Shown here: positions 1 through 12,334 of the stretch, one piece after another
How the letters are laid out: the number at the start of each line of letters is the position of its first letter
How positions within the stretch are numbered: the stretch's first letter is position 1
Assembly (NCBI GenBank): GCA_961205875.1
Contig: OY540812.1
Coordinates: 20,212,001 to 20,276,000, forward strand
DNA length: 64,000 bases
DNA from: Sialis fuliginosa
Taxonomy: Eukaryota > Arthropoda > Insecta > Megaloptera > Sialidae
Reading direction: 5' to 3'
Notes under the pieces: generated by a model
What the model was told of the DNA's origin: nothing
Database searches by the model: none
What the model saw: only the letters and a program-made list of their open reading frames with translations
Translations under genes and position numbers: made by a program

Positions 1-1101
1 CTTTTCTATAAAAACAAAACATTATTATTTTTTATCATTTGACAGTTTTTATAATATTGTTGTTTTGTCCTGTCTGATGTGTGTGGAATCAACCTAAATG
101 AAATTGGTTTCTTTCGGTTTTATGCGTTAACAATATTACTACATCCGAAGACAGGTAGTAGAGTATTGAAATTCGTTAAAAAAGAACAGACGTATGCAGT
201 TTCAATCTGCTAATCATTTTTTGTCCTTTACAATATCTTTAAAAGGTTATTTTTTTTTGTTTTAACTTTCAACAATCTACATAGCTTAATTTTCTTTGGT
301 AGCATGGTTAGAATTTTTTTCATGTATAGTCAAAAGTCTTTATTATTTTGTTTACGTATTCTTTACTTTTCGCGAGGATGGAATATCGAATTTTGTGTTC
401 CAGTTAACTCAATGGTAATTTATTTTAAATTCAAATTAGTTAAATTCTTTGATATATAAAAATACTTTAAGCAAATGTTTACTGTGTAAACATTTAAACC
501 TTTTACCTTTCTAGAATAAATACTTATTTTATTCATGACTTTTTTATAGAAAATATATGTACATACAATAATAAATACATATTGTAAATTGTTATGTCTA
601 ATGCATTAACTTTGTATTTATCGTATTTATAATAATAAAAGCCAGATTATCGAGTACATCAACGTTATATGACAAAGAATTTGTTTAGTCCAATTGTCCT
701 CACATAAAAATAACTTTTTACTACATGTATTTGCGAATGGAGCAATACTCTACCCAGCCTATACTTGTAGCCCGTTAAAAATTCACAAAAAAAATGTATC
801 CACTATTTAATAGACCAGTGATCTTCCAATTGTGTTCCGTGAGTCAAAATAAAAATTCGAAAAAAATTATAAAGCACTCTCACTAGTTGATTAGTGTTTA
901 TTAGCTAAAAAAATATAAAGATACATTTAGTTATATTTGAAAATTAATGCATTCCAAGAAGTTACTAGTGTGTGTAAAATTGTTATAAGTGAGTTTATGC
1001 TTTTATAGCTAATCCCAATAGGGAAGGAGTTCACCGGAAAAATATTATAGTTCTAAGGGTTTCGTGAGTCAACAAAGTTTAAAAATAAATATATATAGAT
1101 A
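1..1101. other. A+T-rich non-coding DNA
   Basis: I see no gene, RNA or clear repeat boundary. The stretch is A+T-rich with short homopolymers, and all six frames are broken often. Confidence 0.6.
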
Positions 1102-1728
1102 ATGAAAGGAACAAATTCGTTTAAAATTCAGGTAATTATTTTGTGGAAAAATGCTCGGACACGTCGATTAGTATTTTTATTTTCGGATTTTTTGACATAA
1201 GAAAATTGTAAACTCGGTGTCTCAAGAAGAATATATGCAGTCATCATTGATTTTTTTAAATGGAACATCCTGTATATTATGCCATTTTTTAATTGTACTG
1301 TAAATTCTGAATTAAATTGAACAAATACACCTTGAACATTTTTTTAAAAGCCAACAAAAACAACCTGGTATGGCAAAAAAACATTGAAGTTTTATTATTT
1401 TTTTTTTGTTCAATTTAAACATTTTATTTGACTTGTGTGTATTCCAAATATCAATTTTCAAACGTCATTATTCTGAAAATCGCTGATTTTAGAGATATGG
1501 TATGTTATACAAAAAGTGTTCAGAATTTACAGTACAATTCAAAAATGGCATAATATATAGAGTGTTCCATTAAAAAAAATCAATTATGACTGAATATGTT
1601 CTTCTTGATACACCCTGTATACCATATTCTTTAGTCAAAAAATCCGCAACTAAAAATACAAATCGACATGTCCGAGCGTTTTTCCACAAAATAATTACCT
1701 GAATTTTAAACGAATTTGTTCCTTTCAT
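1102..1728. repeat. Foldback (long inverted repeat) element
   Basis: Two arms of about 210 bases face each other. The left arm (1102-1312) starts ATGAAAGGAACAAATTCG and the right arm (1517-1728) ends with its reverse complement. The arms stay alignable along their full length with scattered substitutions, and include the inverted pair around 1261-1310 and 1517-1569. The loop is about 200 bases. No target duplication is obvious, so the outer limits may be wrong. The 62-codon minus frame at 1570-1758 lies in the right arm and is not a gene. Non-autonomous DNA element is the likeliest class (inference). Confidence 0.8.
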
Positions 1729-3381
1729 CATGAACGTATAATACAAAATATTTTTCACTACATATTTATAACGTTACGAAATATTGGTTTTGGTCGAAAA
1801 TCTTTATGTTTCAAGACCTCTTGAAAAAAAAATATTTTTAGAGAAACGTCAGTCTGTTGTCAAACTGAAAACAACCGTATAAAAAAACAACTTGACATTT
1901 GATATATGTGCCAATATCTTAAACGTTGACCCCATTTGCATTGGCGTGTTATACAGCAGGCACTTTAGGCAACTGCTCCGAGGAGAAATAAGGCCTCGAG
2001 CTGAGGAAATAAGTAAAATATTGTTTTTTTATTCAACAAAAAGGAATCTCAAATATTAATTCTGCCTGAGGCCTCCGTCAAACATAACGCGCAAAACAAA
2101 CACAAATAAAAAAACAACACAAAATCGAGATAAATTCGCGTTCGAGACGAGACATTAGTTACAAAAACCGAAACGAGTCGTGACTTACCTAAGTAACTCT
2201 CATCTCGTCTTATTATATGTTATCTTAATCTTACTTCTGGATTTACCGAAAATAGAACTTTTCTATTTTTAAATACAAACCGATAATTTTTTTGTTAGAA
2301 ATTGACAGAACAAGTCGTCCTGATTTCAACTACACTAAATTTAAGTCTTTCTGTCTGTATGTCCAGCTAATTAATCGAATGATCTCAATATTGACAGGAT
2401 AAAATAATTTAAAATTTATGTTTGTTCCTTGCGTCGACTTTATGATATGTCATAATATGTTATTTTAATCCGACTTCCAATTTCAATGGAAATAAATTGT
2501 ATAATTTTTGTCTATAATTCGATAATTCAATTGCTAGAAATTAGAAGAGTATTTTCTTTGTGTTTTAAATAAACTTGTTAATATTAGTTGGAAAAATTAA
2601 ATAATATATTATTGTAGTAATTATCTTTAAGTAAATTGGAACCACGTGAATGAACAATAGTCAATGGAAAATACTAAACTAAAATAGACAATGACAACGA
2701 TTTATTTTCTTTACTATGCTTTCAATAATTTACTCTACCTGTTTTAATACAAAGCATCAATGATAATTCAGTTTTCATTTCAAATATATCTGCAATGCAG
2801 TACTGACTACAAAATTCACAATTACACAAAATTGAAAATTCTTTTTTTATTTAAAATTGTGTATTTGAATTACGTTTTATTAAAATTAGACTCGAACGAT
2901 CCATTTACGTACCTATTATTTATTATATTTTCCATATAGTACACTTTTAACAAAATTACGTTTATTATTCATCAATATAAACAAAACAGTTATTTTATAA
3001 AAACCTTCATAATTTTCTATTCTATTCGTTTTTTTTTACTTTTCATCACGTCAGCGTTAGGAATAGTATTAATTTTAGTTGAAAAGTGACCCTACTCAAT
3101 TTTGATGAATATTTTTAGAAAAACAGTCTGTCTGTGTGCTTTCTGTAAAAAAAAATTTGTCATTAATAAAAAAAAATTTGTCATTTTTTTTTATTTTTAC
3201 ATAAAAATTGATATAAAAAAAAGTTTCGATAACAAACGAACTAAATGAATGTTGGTATGTAACTAGTCAAATGATCTAAAAAATGGTTTGAAAAAAATTG
3301 AAATTTGGTGTCTTTGTTCCATCCAAAGGCGCGGTAAAAAATATTAGGTAGTATATGTTTATCAATTAGAGTCCGCGTATA
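1729..3381. other. A+T-rich DNA with decayed repeats
   Basis: There is no convincing gene. A G+C-richer patch at 1940-2085 has weak inverted ends (GGCGTGTTAT and ATAACGCGC) and may be a decayed transposon. Two blocks, about 2219-2310 and 2458-2550, are imperfect direct copies of one another (shared TGTTAT, CTTC, GATAATT and TAGAAATT landmarks). The stretch 2140-2212 shares TTCGAGACGAGACAT and a following TCTCGTC with 20064-20104, so it is an old dispersed repeat. Confidence 0.45.
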
Positions 3382-3468
3382 TACACGGAGAAAAATGAAG
3401 CATGAAATATATACAAATATAGCTGTACCATATGATCAAAAGTTACTAAAAAATATAGTAATTCCAAA

Positions 3469-3708
3469 ACACTTTTAAAATTTAGTGAAATATCTGAAGC
3501 ACGAAAGATACATTACTAACAGACGTATAGTAATCATTAAAGATAGCCATGTTTGAAAGCCTACTATTCAGTTAGTAAAAATGATTATACACTTTAAGAA
3601 TCAGCGAAATATCCGAAGCAGAAAAGATAAATTACTAACCGACGTATAGTAATCATTAAAGTTAGCCGTGTTTGAAAGCCTACTATTCAGTTAGTAAAAA
3701 TGATTATA
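3469..3708. repeat. Tandem duplication, 2 x 120 bases
   Basis: Units 3469-3588 and 3589-3708 agree over most of their length. Each carries GACGTATAGTAATCATTAAAG and ends with CAGTTAGTAAAAATGATTAT. Each also has a TTACTAAC...ATAGTAA inverted pair. The position, just inside the left terminus of the 6.2-kb unit, fits subterminal transposase-binding repeats (inference). Confidence 0.8.
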
Positions 3709-3912
3709 CTTTGTATAATAATATCTTTTAACACTCATTTATGAATATTTATTATTTGCTTAGTAAATGTTATTATTTAGTAGCTAATAAAATTACCTAA
3801 TCTGATTGCAAATTAAAATATATATATAATAATATATATAGCAGTAGTTATTATTTAATATTAGTTTTCTCAATTTTAGAATTTAATTTTGATTATTTTT
3901 TTTTATAATTAT

Positions 3913-4217
3913 TATAATGTATATATATCTGGATTTATTAATTAATAGTAGATTTAGCTTGTAATTTAGTATATATGTGACAAGAATATATATTTGCAAT
4001 ATTTTTAATGCCTCATATAGTAATAAACAATTTATTATTATTGGCTACTAAGTTTATTGTATGTAACAATAAATAATTTATAGTCAATGAAACCAAATTG
4101 GTTAATACTGTTTGAAACATTGAAAATATTGCAAATATACATTCTTGTCACCTATATACTAAATTACAAGCTAAATCTACAATTAATTAAAAAATACAGA
4201 TATACATTTTATAATTT
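3913..4217. repeat. Hairpin repeat inside the 6.2-kb unit
   Basis: The arms 3913-4009 and 4123-4217 are inverted copies. Both hold the run GATTTAGCTTGTAATTTAGT or its complement and the ATATTGCAAATATA core. The loop is about 110 bases. It may be a separate small MITE or part of the host element. Confidence 0.7.
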
Positions 4218-5414
4218 ATGAGCAACTTTATGTATTTATTAGTGATGCACATGATATGTTAAAATAAATATTAAACAAAGGTTAAATTAAATACAATAAT
4301 ATGTAGGTTATACAAATATATTTTATTACGACTATTAAACCTAATTAATGAACAAATAAAAAAAATTACAAAATTTAATAATAATGACTTTAGTTAGACT
4401 TAAAAATGAAATAAGATAACATAAAAATTAAATGTTTTTAAAATGAAAAAAAGTAATTTTTTAATTAAAATTGTAGAAAATATATTTTTCATAAAAATTA
4501 TATTTCCAACCTTTAAAAAAATATATTGTTTCAACTGTTAATCTACAGACAACAGAAGTACAATTTATTGTTTTATAACCATTTTTTGGCTATGTATTCA
4601 TTGCCATTGCCAAGGGGTGTTTTGTATGTTATAAAACCATTACAAATTTTGGGCCATGATAGGCACTTAAATTTTTGAGTTAAAGAATCTATTACTTGAT
4701 AACATTGAAAGTGCTCACTTATACAACATGAAAGTTTTTACATACAGAATGTCCCAAGACTGTGTCAAAGTTCAAGATTTCATTACAAATAGAAAAAAAC
4801 TTTAAATACAAAAGTAGTCATGATAGACAAGCAGCATATTTTTAAAATAGTTACATTTATATAGGCTGTCCCATAAGTGTGTTACAAATCAAAGTTATAT
4901 TTTTTTATATACAATTATATTATTGCGATATTACATCAAACATTTACAAAATTGTATTCTTTGTACAGGTTGTATCAAAACTCTTAACTTAATTTTTTTC
5001 AAAATTTTCAAATAGAACAGCCTATATATTTTCACATTTTCGAATTGTCTATTCAATTCTAAACACATTTTATAAACTATGTACTATACCTAAATCTAGC
5101 CTTTAAATAATTATTTGGAAGATTTTTAAAATCTTAACATGTTTTATAAAAACAATACAACTTTATTATAATTCATAAAACAATTCGTTAGAACTAACAA
5201 ACTTTAAAAACATAAAAATCTAGGAATTAAATAAACAAAATGGTACAAAAAAGTTAATTTCTTTGTTCAAAATGCCCACCAGCGGCGTTAATTGTTTTCT
5301 GTTAAAAATATTTTTGGCATATGCTCTATTATTGCATTATTACATCAAACATTTACAAAATATAAAATAACAAAACTAAACCTTTTTAATAAACTTAATG
5401 TAAAGTATCTACTG

Positions 5415-5810
5415 CAGCGTTTCTCAACCTTTTAGTATTTACGACCCAATTTTCAATCACAATTCTCATCGCCCCCCCCCCCCCCCCCTCGCCCCTCATA
5501 CAATAATTTCCACTGAAATCGTGCTGTAATTGTAATATAATATTGAAAATATAATAATAATTTAATATTGATAAGTTAATTATGAAATACATTGTGCAGT
5601 AAGTACTGATACAACCCTTTTTATAAGTGTATTATATCAGTGTAAATGTAAACGTGCAGTTTATTTTTTATTATGTCAGAATGAATTTTATTACTTTTAT
5701 TTCAATAATATTTTTTTAAATTTTTTCTCGATATGCTCGCGCTCCCCATTTAGTTTTATCACGCCCGGCGCCCCCTTTGAGGGGCGCGTCCCACAGGTTG
5801 AGAATCGCTG
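5415..5810. mobile_element. Non-autonomous hAT element (Buster/SPIN-like)
   Basis: The ends CAGCGTTTCTCAACCT and AGGTTGAGAATCGCTG are inverted copies with one mismatch. A perfect 8-base direct duplication ATCTACTG flanks them (5407-5414 and 5811-5818), with TA in the middle as is usual for Buster-type hAT insertions. Ends of the form CAGNGNTTCTCAACC are typical of SPIN-like elements (established knowledge). There is no transposase. A C-homopolymer of 17 bases sits at 5472-5488. The perfect duplication shows that the copy inserted into the 6.2-kb unit after that unit was in place. Confidence 0.92.
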
Positions 5811-6039
5811 ATCTACTGTAAAGTGCAAGTATAATTTTTATTAAGTATTTTATCTATTAAGACTTTTTGTACTTATTTGTTATAAAACGTTTAATTTATT
5901 TAATTAATAATAATTTAATTTCTCAAAAACACAAACATTTATTTTAAAATAACAAATGGTTATTGCTAAACAAACTAATAAACGAAATAGTTAGATAATT
6001 AGTACTAATTTGACAAGTTTAACCAAATAAATATAATCA

Positions 6040-7604
6040 TTAAAAATAACTGGAAACGTATAAATCTTCTATTGCTTTCAGAGTACCAACAAATATTGGA
6101 AATGGTTGCAATGGTAGTCTTAGTATATCCAGTTCAATTCTCTTTTGTTTTATAATATTGTCAATAATTCATCGTTCTGCAACAAATTAAAATCGCATAT
6201 TAATATCTTAAAACATCGAAATAAATATATTGTGGTGGTTTCTTAATTATTATAGTTATAATTACCGGAAAAACTAGGAAAAGTCCTTCTCTAGCCACTT
6301 GTACTGTTGCTCGACGTTTTTTATTGATTATTTTTCTCTTTACCCTGTTTTCGCTGCTAACGGTTGATTGTTCATTGTTTGGAATATCTATGTATGTAGT
6401 ATACATCAATGTCGGTAAAATATATAAAACAAGAAAATCTTGTGTAACTGAAAAATTAATTTTCATGAAAATTGCAAAATGTGAAAGAAGAGTGACATTA
6501 TGAAGTAAGCTAATATAGAATACCTGGTTGAAGAAATTCCAACAACTCTATCAATTCACGATCATTGTTATTTGCATTTATTTCGTTACTTCTTAGTAGT
6601 TCGATCAATTTGTATTTTATAAATGGCCTCCTTTTTAAGTTATTTTCTATTTCACAGTAATTCTTTGAAAAATCATATGTTAACTGGAAAGATCACAATT
6701 GATTTAATAGTAAAAATTCAAGAACGGTTCCATTATAATTTTATATAAAAATATTTTACCAGTAGGTGTCCAACAGGACTTTTTAAGCATCGAAATTTGT
6801 TAATGTACTTTTGGACACTCTAATTTTGTGTACTTAATAAATTACGTCTCGTTTCATAGGTTTTATTTATTTTTGAGTGTTTCAGTAGGTTGTAAATTAT
6901 TTTGCAGCCTCTGCATCCTGTTTGCAGTATCTGAAAAAGGTTTTTATCGAGATTGATGAATGATAAATTAATGAAAGATTAATAAATTAACTAATAATAT
7001 TATTACCTTCATTAGAAGATGAATTACTTTCAATAACGGGTAAATTCAAATCATTTGAAGATCATTGAGAATCTTGAATGATACCGTCTTTACGCAAAGT
7101 TTTTTTATAGTTATAATGCTGGCATAGTTTCCTTTTAGGTAAAACTCTGTCGTATCTGTTGCATTCGTATGGTATGTAATATGTGTATTTATAATGTTTT
7201 TCTTTTTGAAAACATTTGTTCTCATCTTGTTTAAGAAGCAAAGCACGATCTTCAGTGGTACTTCTTAAAAAATTGCTCCAAATTCTGTTAAGCACAAAAG
7301 TTGTATTTTTTTACCTTAAATTAAAATTAAAATTTTAATTTCTTACTAATTCTGAAATATCTTGATCTGTGATATTTTCACCCGCATCGTCATCATCATC
7401 AGAGTCTATATTTTCTTTTGCATTATTATTTTCTAATTCGCCGCAATCAACTTTAAAATTGTTTGAATAAATTTAATTAAATTTAATTATTTTCTTTATT
7501 TACGAGCCACTCCCTTAAATAAAAACGAAACAATTATAGGTCTACCTCGTCTGTAATAATATTCTCCACTTCGTAATCATCAAATAAGTCACATGAAGGT
7601 ACCC
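6040..7604 (-). pseudogene. Decayed multi-exon gene of the 6.2-kb unit, family unknown
   Basis: Read on the minus strand, seven blocks have exon character: 7604-7546, 7450-7347, 7284-7007, 6930-6760, 6683-6524, 6447-6266 and 6176-6040. Most are bounded by TTTCAG-type acceptors and GT donors. The joins of the last five keep frame across introns (1-2, 0-0, 1-2 and 0-0 phases), which chance would rarely give. Visible protein features are an acidic run (SDDDDDAGE), a lysine-rich stretch with two cysteines (ECNRYDRVLPKRKLCQHY), a basic block (NRVKRKIINKKRRATVQV) and a C-terminus ending YVSSYF before TAA at 6040-6042. Lesions: an in-frame TGA at 7062-7064, a frameshift plus stop in 6760-6930, a frameshift in the last exon, and phase clashes among the first three exons. 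A good donor (AG followed by GTAAGT) at 7980 hints at an upstream exon; the start codon is not found. I recognise no transposase motif; it could be an accessory or transposase gene of the element. Confidence 0.55.
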
Positions 7605-9608
7605 CTGTACAAATAGAAAAAAAATAGAACAATAAATAATAATGCGAAAGAAAAAAAAACTAAGTACCTACAAAATTAATTATAGTTTTATGTATTAATA
7701 AATTAATAAAATGTAAGTACTAAATTTGTAATTAATATTTTTATTATTAAATTATTAGATCAACAAAATACACTTTCGTTTCAACTGGCGGTGTCTATAT
7801 TTCTAAACACATAACATACATAGATATAATGTATTAATAATATTAATCAGTGGTGATGCGTGATATTTTTACTTATTGTAACTGAAGCATATTTTATTAA
7901 ATTAAATTAAACACACATTGCAGTATAGAAAAATATTTTTTTTGTCAAACGAGTCAAACAAGAAAAACAAAATACTTACCTATAAATATGGTTTTTCATT
8001 TATTAATATTTTTCTATTACCGAAAAATATTATTTGTAATAAACTATATATTATGCGTTTCAGTTACTAAAAAAGTATTTAATTATTAATACAACATAAA
8101 GCAAAAATTATCATATTTATTTTCAAGAGATAAGAAACATTACAATACAACTGTTTGCAAGTATGTGTGTCTGTCTCTCTCTAGAGCGAAATCACTTAGA
8201 CGCGGCGTCTCTCTCTGATTCGGATTATATGAAAGCTTCATCACTGATTTCAATACTGTATAATTAATGATAAATAATTACCTTCAAATTATGGAATTAA
8301 ATGTGCTTAATCCCATGACTTTAGTAACTTTATTATATCGACTTCCATAGTAATATTAGTAAAAATCACTTCACTCTTATTGTAAGAAAAAATGACCGTT
8401 GAAGAACCTGGTACCGACAGACAACAGGAATATAAAATATTATAAATATACAATGAAACTGTTCTAATATTTAATATTCGAAATCACTTTCATCAAAGTA
8501 AAACTAACCGTTAAAGCACGCTATACTGACAATAAAATATAAAATATTATAAAAAACGTATTTTTTTCAAGACAAACAAATAGGTACATCACTATAATGC
8601 CAGTCAAAACGATACTGGTTTGTTGCTATGCATTTAGGCGCGCGCGAACAAAGGAATTCAATTTTACTAACTAGATAGTAATAAGTATATGCATTTTATT
8701 AAATAATTGCGAATAATAAATGTAGTATTAATATAGAAATCCATTAGTACATACACTTCGTACTAACGCATATAAGAATTTATTATATAATTTGGATGTA
8801 GTAATTTAACCGAAAAAAAACAGTGTTTTTAAAATAACATCGTCGAACTAATTGTAAATATCAAATGAAGATTCTACAATATTTTTATTCTGCATTACAA
8901 AGACTGTGCGTGGGTATTGATGAGATGAGACCAATTGTATAGATAATATCCATACATATAATATGTTATAAACATTATTTTAATTACAAATCATACTCAT
9001 ATAATTTTTTATTGCAATACTGCCACAACAAAAATTAACATTTTAGGAGAAATATATATGATAAAAACCTCTTGTAATTGAGTATATTTATAAATAATAT
9101 TACAGATAAAGAACGATTCATTAATTATCACTATAATATATAACAAATGTTTATTAAATTGGCTATTTGACAAGTACAACTTATTAACATTTAAAAACGT
9201 TACTCGTGTGCTGAAATATATTTACTGACCGTAGTCAAGAATTTATTAAACGGTTAGTAAAATTTCTAGCACAGTTTATGAACCATGCTGCGGCTTTCTC
9301 AATCACAATATTTATTACATATTTTGACTATACTCATACTTGTACTTTTTACTATCTGCTATATAGTAAAATGTATATACTACTGCATACGAATAGTTAT
9401 TATAGTTTATTGTGAGATAGGAAAAATTACTGAGCCTTCAAGTAATTAATAAAATTAGAACTGTACTTTATAAAATTTTGAATTGTGAACATTCCTATTT
9501 TATAAAATTTACAATCCTTATTGCAATAATTTACAGACGAATTGTAATTTTTAATTAAATATTATAATTTATAATTAGGAATTGTAATTTATCCTAAAAT
9601 TCGAGTCC
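7605..9608. other. Right part of the 6.2-kb unit, mostly non-coding
   Basis: I find no convincing exon beyond a possible one ending at 7980 on the minus strand. A short CT-rich patch (8168-8215) and a GCGCGCGCG patch near 8640 lie upstream of the minus-strand gene and could hold its promoter (inference). TTACTAACTAGATAGTAA at about 8665 and GGTTAGTAAAA near 9240 echo the left-end motifs. Confidence 0.4.
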
Positions 9609-9627
9609 CATTTTTCTCCGTGTACTA

Positions 9628-10536
9628 CAGACTTTTCATCGGCCGATAGTTTGAACGGGTTCGAGCTGCAAACCGATTAAACAATTAATTAAATAATCAC
9701 ATATCCTTCGTAACTTCTATAGCCAATGACAATCCTACGTAATGACATTTCATTAACTATCGGCCGACTAATAGATTGGTAATGTGCGTATTCATATAGC
9801 ATGCCAGTCGGCCGATAGTTGGCCAACTTCTTAATCAAATGGAAATCGGCCAACCCTTTTATTTAGTCGGCCGACTTTCAATCGGTAGATGTGTGCAGTT
9901 CCATATATCTTCATCAGTGCCGGCTTTAGCGAATCTGGCGCCCTGGGTGAGATTTATTTTTTCGCCCTCTCTCCCCCTAAAAAAATGTTAAAAAATCACC
10001 AAAAATGTCAATTAAAATTGATAAATTAACAAATAAGTTGAATAAGTCATATCTCAGCTTGGCGCGATCCTACAGACTCAAACTTTTTTTTTAAATATAG
10101 CTTACATCATTAACTTTAAGACTATCAAATGCCCTAAGACCGTCGAGACCTCCTTCCCCTATTATGAACAAATTAAAATTGATAAATCAACAAACAAGTT
10201 AATTAGTTAGTATCTCAGCTAATACCTTATTAAAGGTTTTCTGGGTTGCTGAATAAGTATTAGTTAGTTAGCAGCTATCAAATAATCGATTTTTTTACAA
10301 ATTAACATTGTTTATATTTAGCTATATTTTTTGCTTAATCTGGTTTAACTGATCGACAAAAAATTTAAAGAAAAAAAAGTTTACTCAAAAAAGTGATTTA
10401 TGCTCCATTGTGCGCCGCCTCACCTAGCCTGGTACTTCGGGTGGTCGCACTGGTTCACCCCCTCCCCCCTAAAGCCGGTACTGATCTCCATGCCAATTGT
10501 CAAACAGATCAAGCTATCGGTGGACTAAAAAATCTG
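9628..10536. mobile_element. MITE with TCGGCCGA motifs, split by a hAT
   Basis: The ends at 9628 (CAGACTTTTCATCGGCCGATAG) and 10536 (reverse complement of CAGATTTTTTAGTCCACCGA) are related inverted repeats flanked by TA on both sides (9626-9627 and 10537-10538), as for Tc1/mariner-type insertion. Without the hAT inside it would be about 330 bases. The palindrome-like motif TCGGCCGA or a close variant occurs about five times (near 9640, 9759, 9810, 9848 and 9869). The left end lies only three bases from the 6.2-kb unit. Confidence 0.65.
9915..10483 (+). mobile_element. Non-autonomous hAT element, copy 1
   Basis: The ends CAGTGCCGGCTTTAG and CTAAAGCCGGTACTG are inverted copies with one mismatch. 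The flanks ATCTTCAT (9907-9914) and ATCTCCAT (10484-10491) are an 8-base target duplication with one difference. There is no coding capacity. A second copy in the same orientation lies at 36869. The insertion is inside the MITE 9628-10536, hence younger. Confidence 0.88.
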
Positions 10537-10538
10537 TA

Positions 10539-11819
10539 ATATTATATTAAGATATTTAAATAATTTTGGCAAATACCTCAGCCATTTTGTTTTTTGCTAT
10601 GTTGAATTATCTGAAAACACGAGTGGGACGTAATTAATGTTTATGTTGATAAAATGAAGCGGTATTGTTATATTGTATCAATTTATCGGAAAACATCTTT
10701 TATTTTTTAGTACATTAACAACATTTTTCTATCTACATTTTACTAGTATGCTTTTTTGCAAAATATATTTAATCGTTTTAGCTTCTGAATGGCACTATAA
10801 ACATAAATACACCTATAAACAAGGTACATGATATTAAAGGCAAAAATAATTTCACAACAAAGAAAATCAATAATCAAATTTAAAATTCCAATTTACCCTT
10901 TACGATAATTTTATTAACACGTCTAAAATAGCTAGAAATTCCCTATTTACATCACGTTATAAAAGACACGTAGAAATCAATAATTGGAACACGCGATATT
11001 ATTGAGTTTGAACCAATATCTGGAGCAAAATGTTTCATTCAACTTTTGTATCAACAAAGTTTATGCGTCCAAATAAAAATATAGGATTCGAACTATTGAA
11101 ATACGGTACGGCTTCGACAATGCGAGCCAGAACTTAAACATCTGAGTTTATTATAACGACATAAAAATAAATTGATATCATAAATTGAATTACTGTGCAA
11201 TATCAATAATGTGAAGTAGAAAGAGAAGAAATCAAACAAATATTCGAATTGTTTTAGTAGATACTATGACAATTTTATATTTGAAATCAGATCTTTTTTA
11301 AACACATTTTATTAGGAAATATTAATTTATTGTATTTTAATTTTCTTAATACGTGCCTAACCTAATTATTCAATATCCGTTTTTAGTTTAGTTACATCAA
11401 CATCATAATTTCAATTGCTTAACCTTTTCAATTTTATACAATTTATAAAATATCAATTATAAATTATCCTTTATACGAACTTGCCTTCGTTTAATTATCA
11501 CAGCCTAAACCAAACCTAGTGTCCTAGATATTTGAGCAGTCGCTTCAAATTCGGTTTATTTGTTTTTTTTTCTTACACATTTTACAGTTAAAGTTTCTTT
11601 GAACAATTAATTTCCGAGGAAAATCATAAAAAGATTATTTTTTTGCTATTTTAAAAGTTAAATATTTTTTATCGTAAAAACTATTGATTTAAAAAAAATT
11701 ATGAGAAAAAAATGTTTATTTTAATCCAATGAAGCTTACTTTTTTTTATAGACATTTATATTTATAAAACAAATAATAAATGTTCACACCTATTAAAGGA
11801 CCGCATAAAAAATATCATG
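10539..11819. other. A+T-rich non-coding DNA
   Basis: I see no gene, repeat boundary or RNA in this stretch. Confidence 0.5.
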
Positions 11820-11821
11820 TA

Positions 11822-12332
11822 GGGTCGAGCGGGGTAAATACGAAACACAAAAAAATGGGGTAAAATCATTAAAGATTTGTTAAAGCGACCTGAAAATATG
11901 AATTGCCTAATAAGTGATGTGTCACCCCTACAGATTTCCCTGTTAGTCGATGTCAAAACGTCTGAATTAAATTTTAATTCTTTGTACATAACTTTCTGTA
12001 TAGCTCAGATATTAATTAAAGTTACAATTTCACATTGATATGCCACAAAGAAGATAAATCAAAGTTGCCTTTGTAGCTTTTCTTTTAATTTTTCGAGAAA
12101 TATTTTCCATTAGAGGCTTGTTTCACTTGTTTTCCAAATTAGAGGTTAAAAATGAAACACACTTTTTTCATTTTTAAAGTCCGTGTTGTATCGTACAGTT
12201 CAAATGACCTAAGTATTTAAAATGGTTATTCATAAGCGCATCTAGTAGAAAAAAATTAAAGTATGAATTTGTATCGTTAACTGTCAAAAACATGAAAGAT
12301 TTGTATTTTGTTTCACTTTTACCCGTTGACCC
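11822..12332. mobile_element. MITE with TA duplication
   Basis: The ends GGGTCGAGCGGGGTAAA and the reverse complement of GGGTCAACGGGTAAAAG are inverted copies, flanked by TA (11820-11821 and 12333-12334). The likeness continues for about 30 bases (ACGAAACAC against GTGAAACA). The small open frames inside (11762-11989, 12174-12383) follow from the repeat and are not genes. Tc1/mariner-type mobilisation is inferred from the TA duplication. Confidence 0.72.
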
Positions 12333-12334
12333 TA

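Larger units (their letters stand above)
3382..9624. mobile_element. 6.2-kb DNA transposon-like unit, 16-bp TIRs
   Basis: Perfect 16-base inverted ends bound the unit: TACACGGAGAAAAATG at 3382-3397 and its reverse complement at 9609-9624. If the outer TA is the target duplication, the ends proper begin CACGGAG. No longer direct flank repeat is visible; the right flank is interrupted three bases further on by a MITE. Inside lie a 120-base tandem duplication near the left end, a hairpin, a nested hAT MITE, and a minus-strand spliced gene remnant (6040-7604). Motifs of the type TTACTAAC...ATAGTAA recur near both ends. I cannot assign a superfamily: the ends are not obviously those of Tc1, hAT, piggyBac or PIF. 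That the two ends belong to one element is inferred from the perfect match and the symmetrical content. Confidence 0.6.

Noticed and set aside
3382-9624. Transib-type element, because the ends begin CAC
   Set aside because: The heptamer differs from the usual CACWRTG form and no 5-base G+C-rich duplication flanks it.
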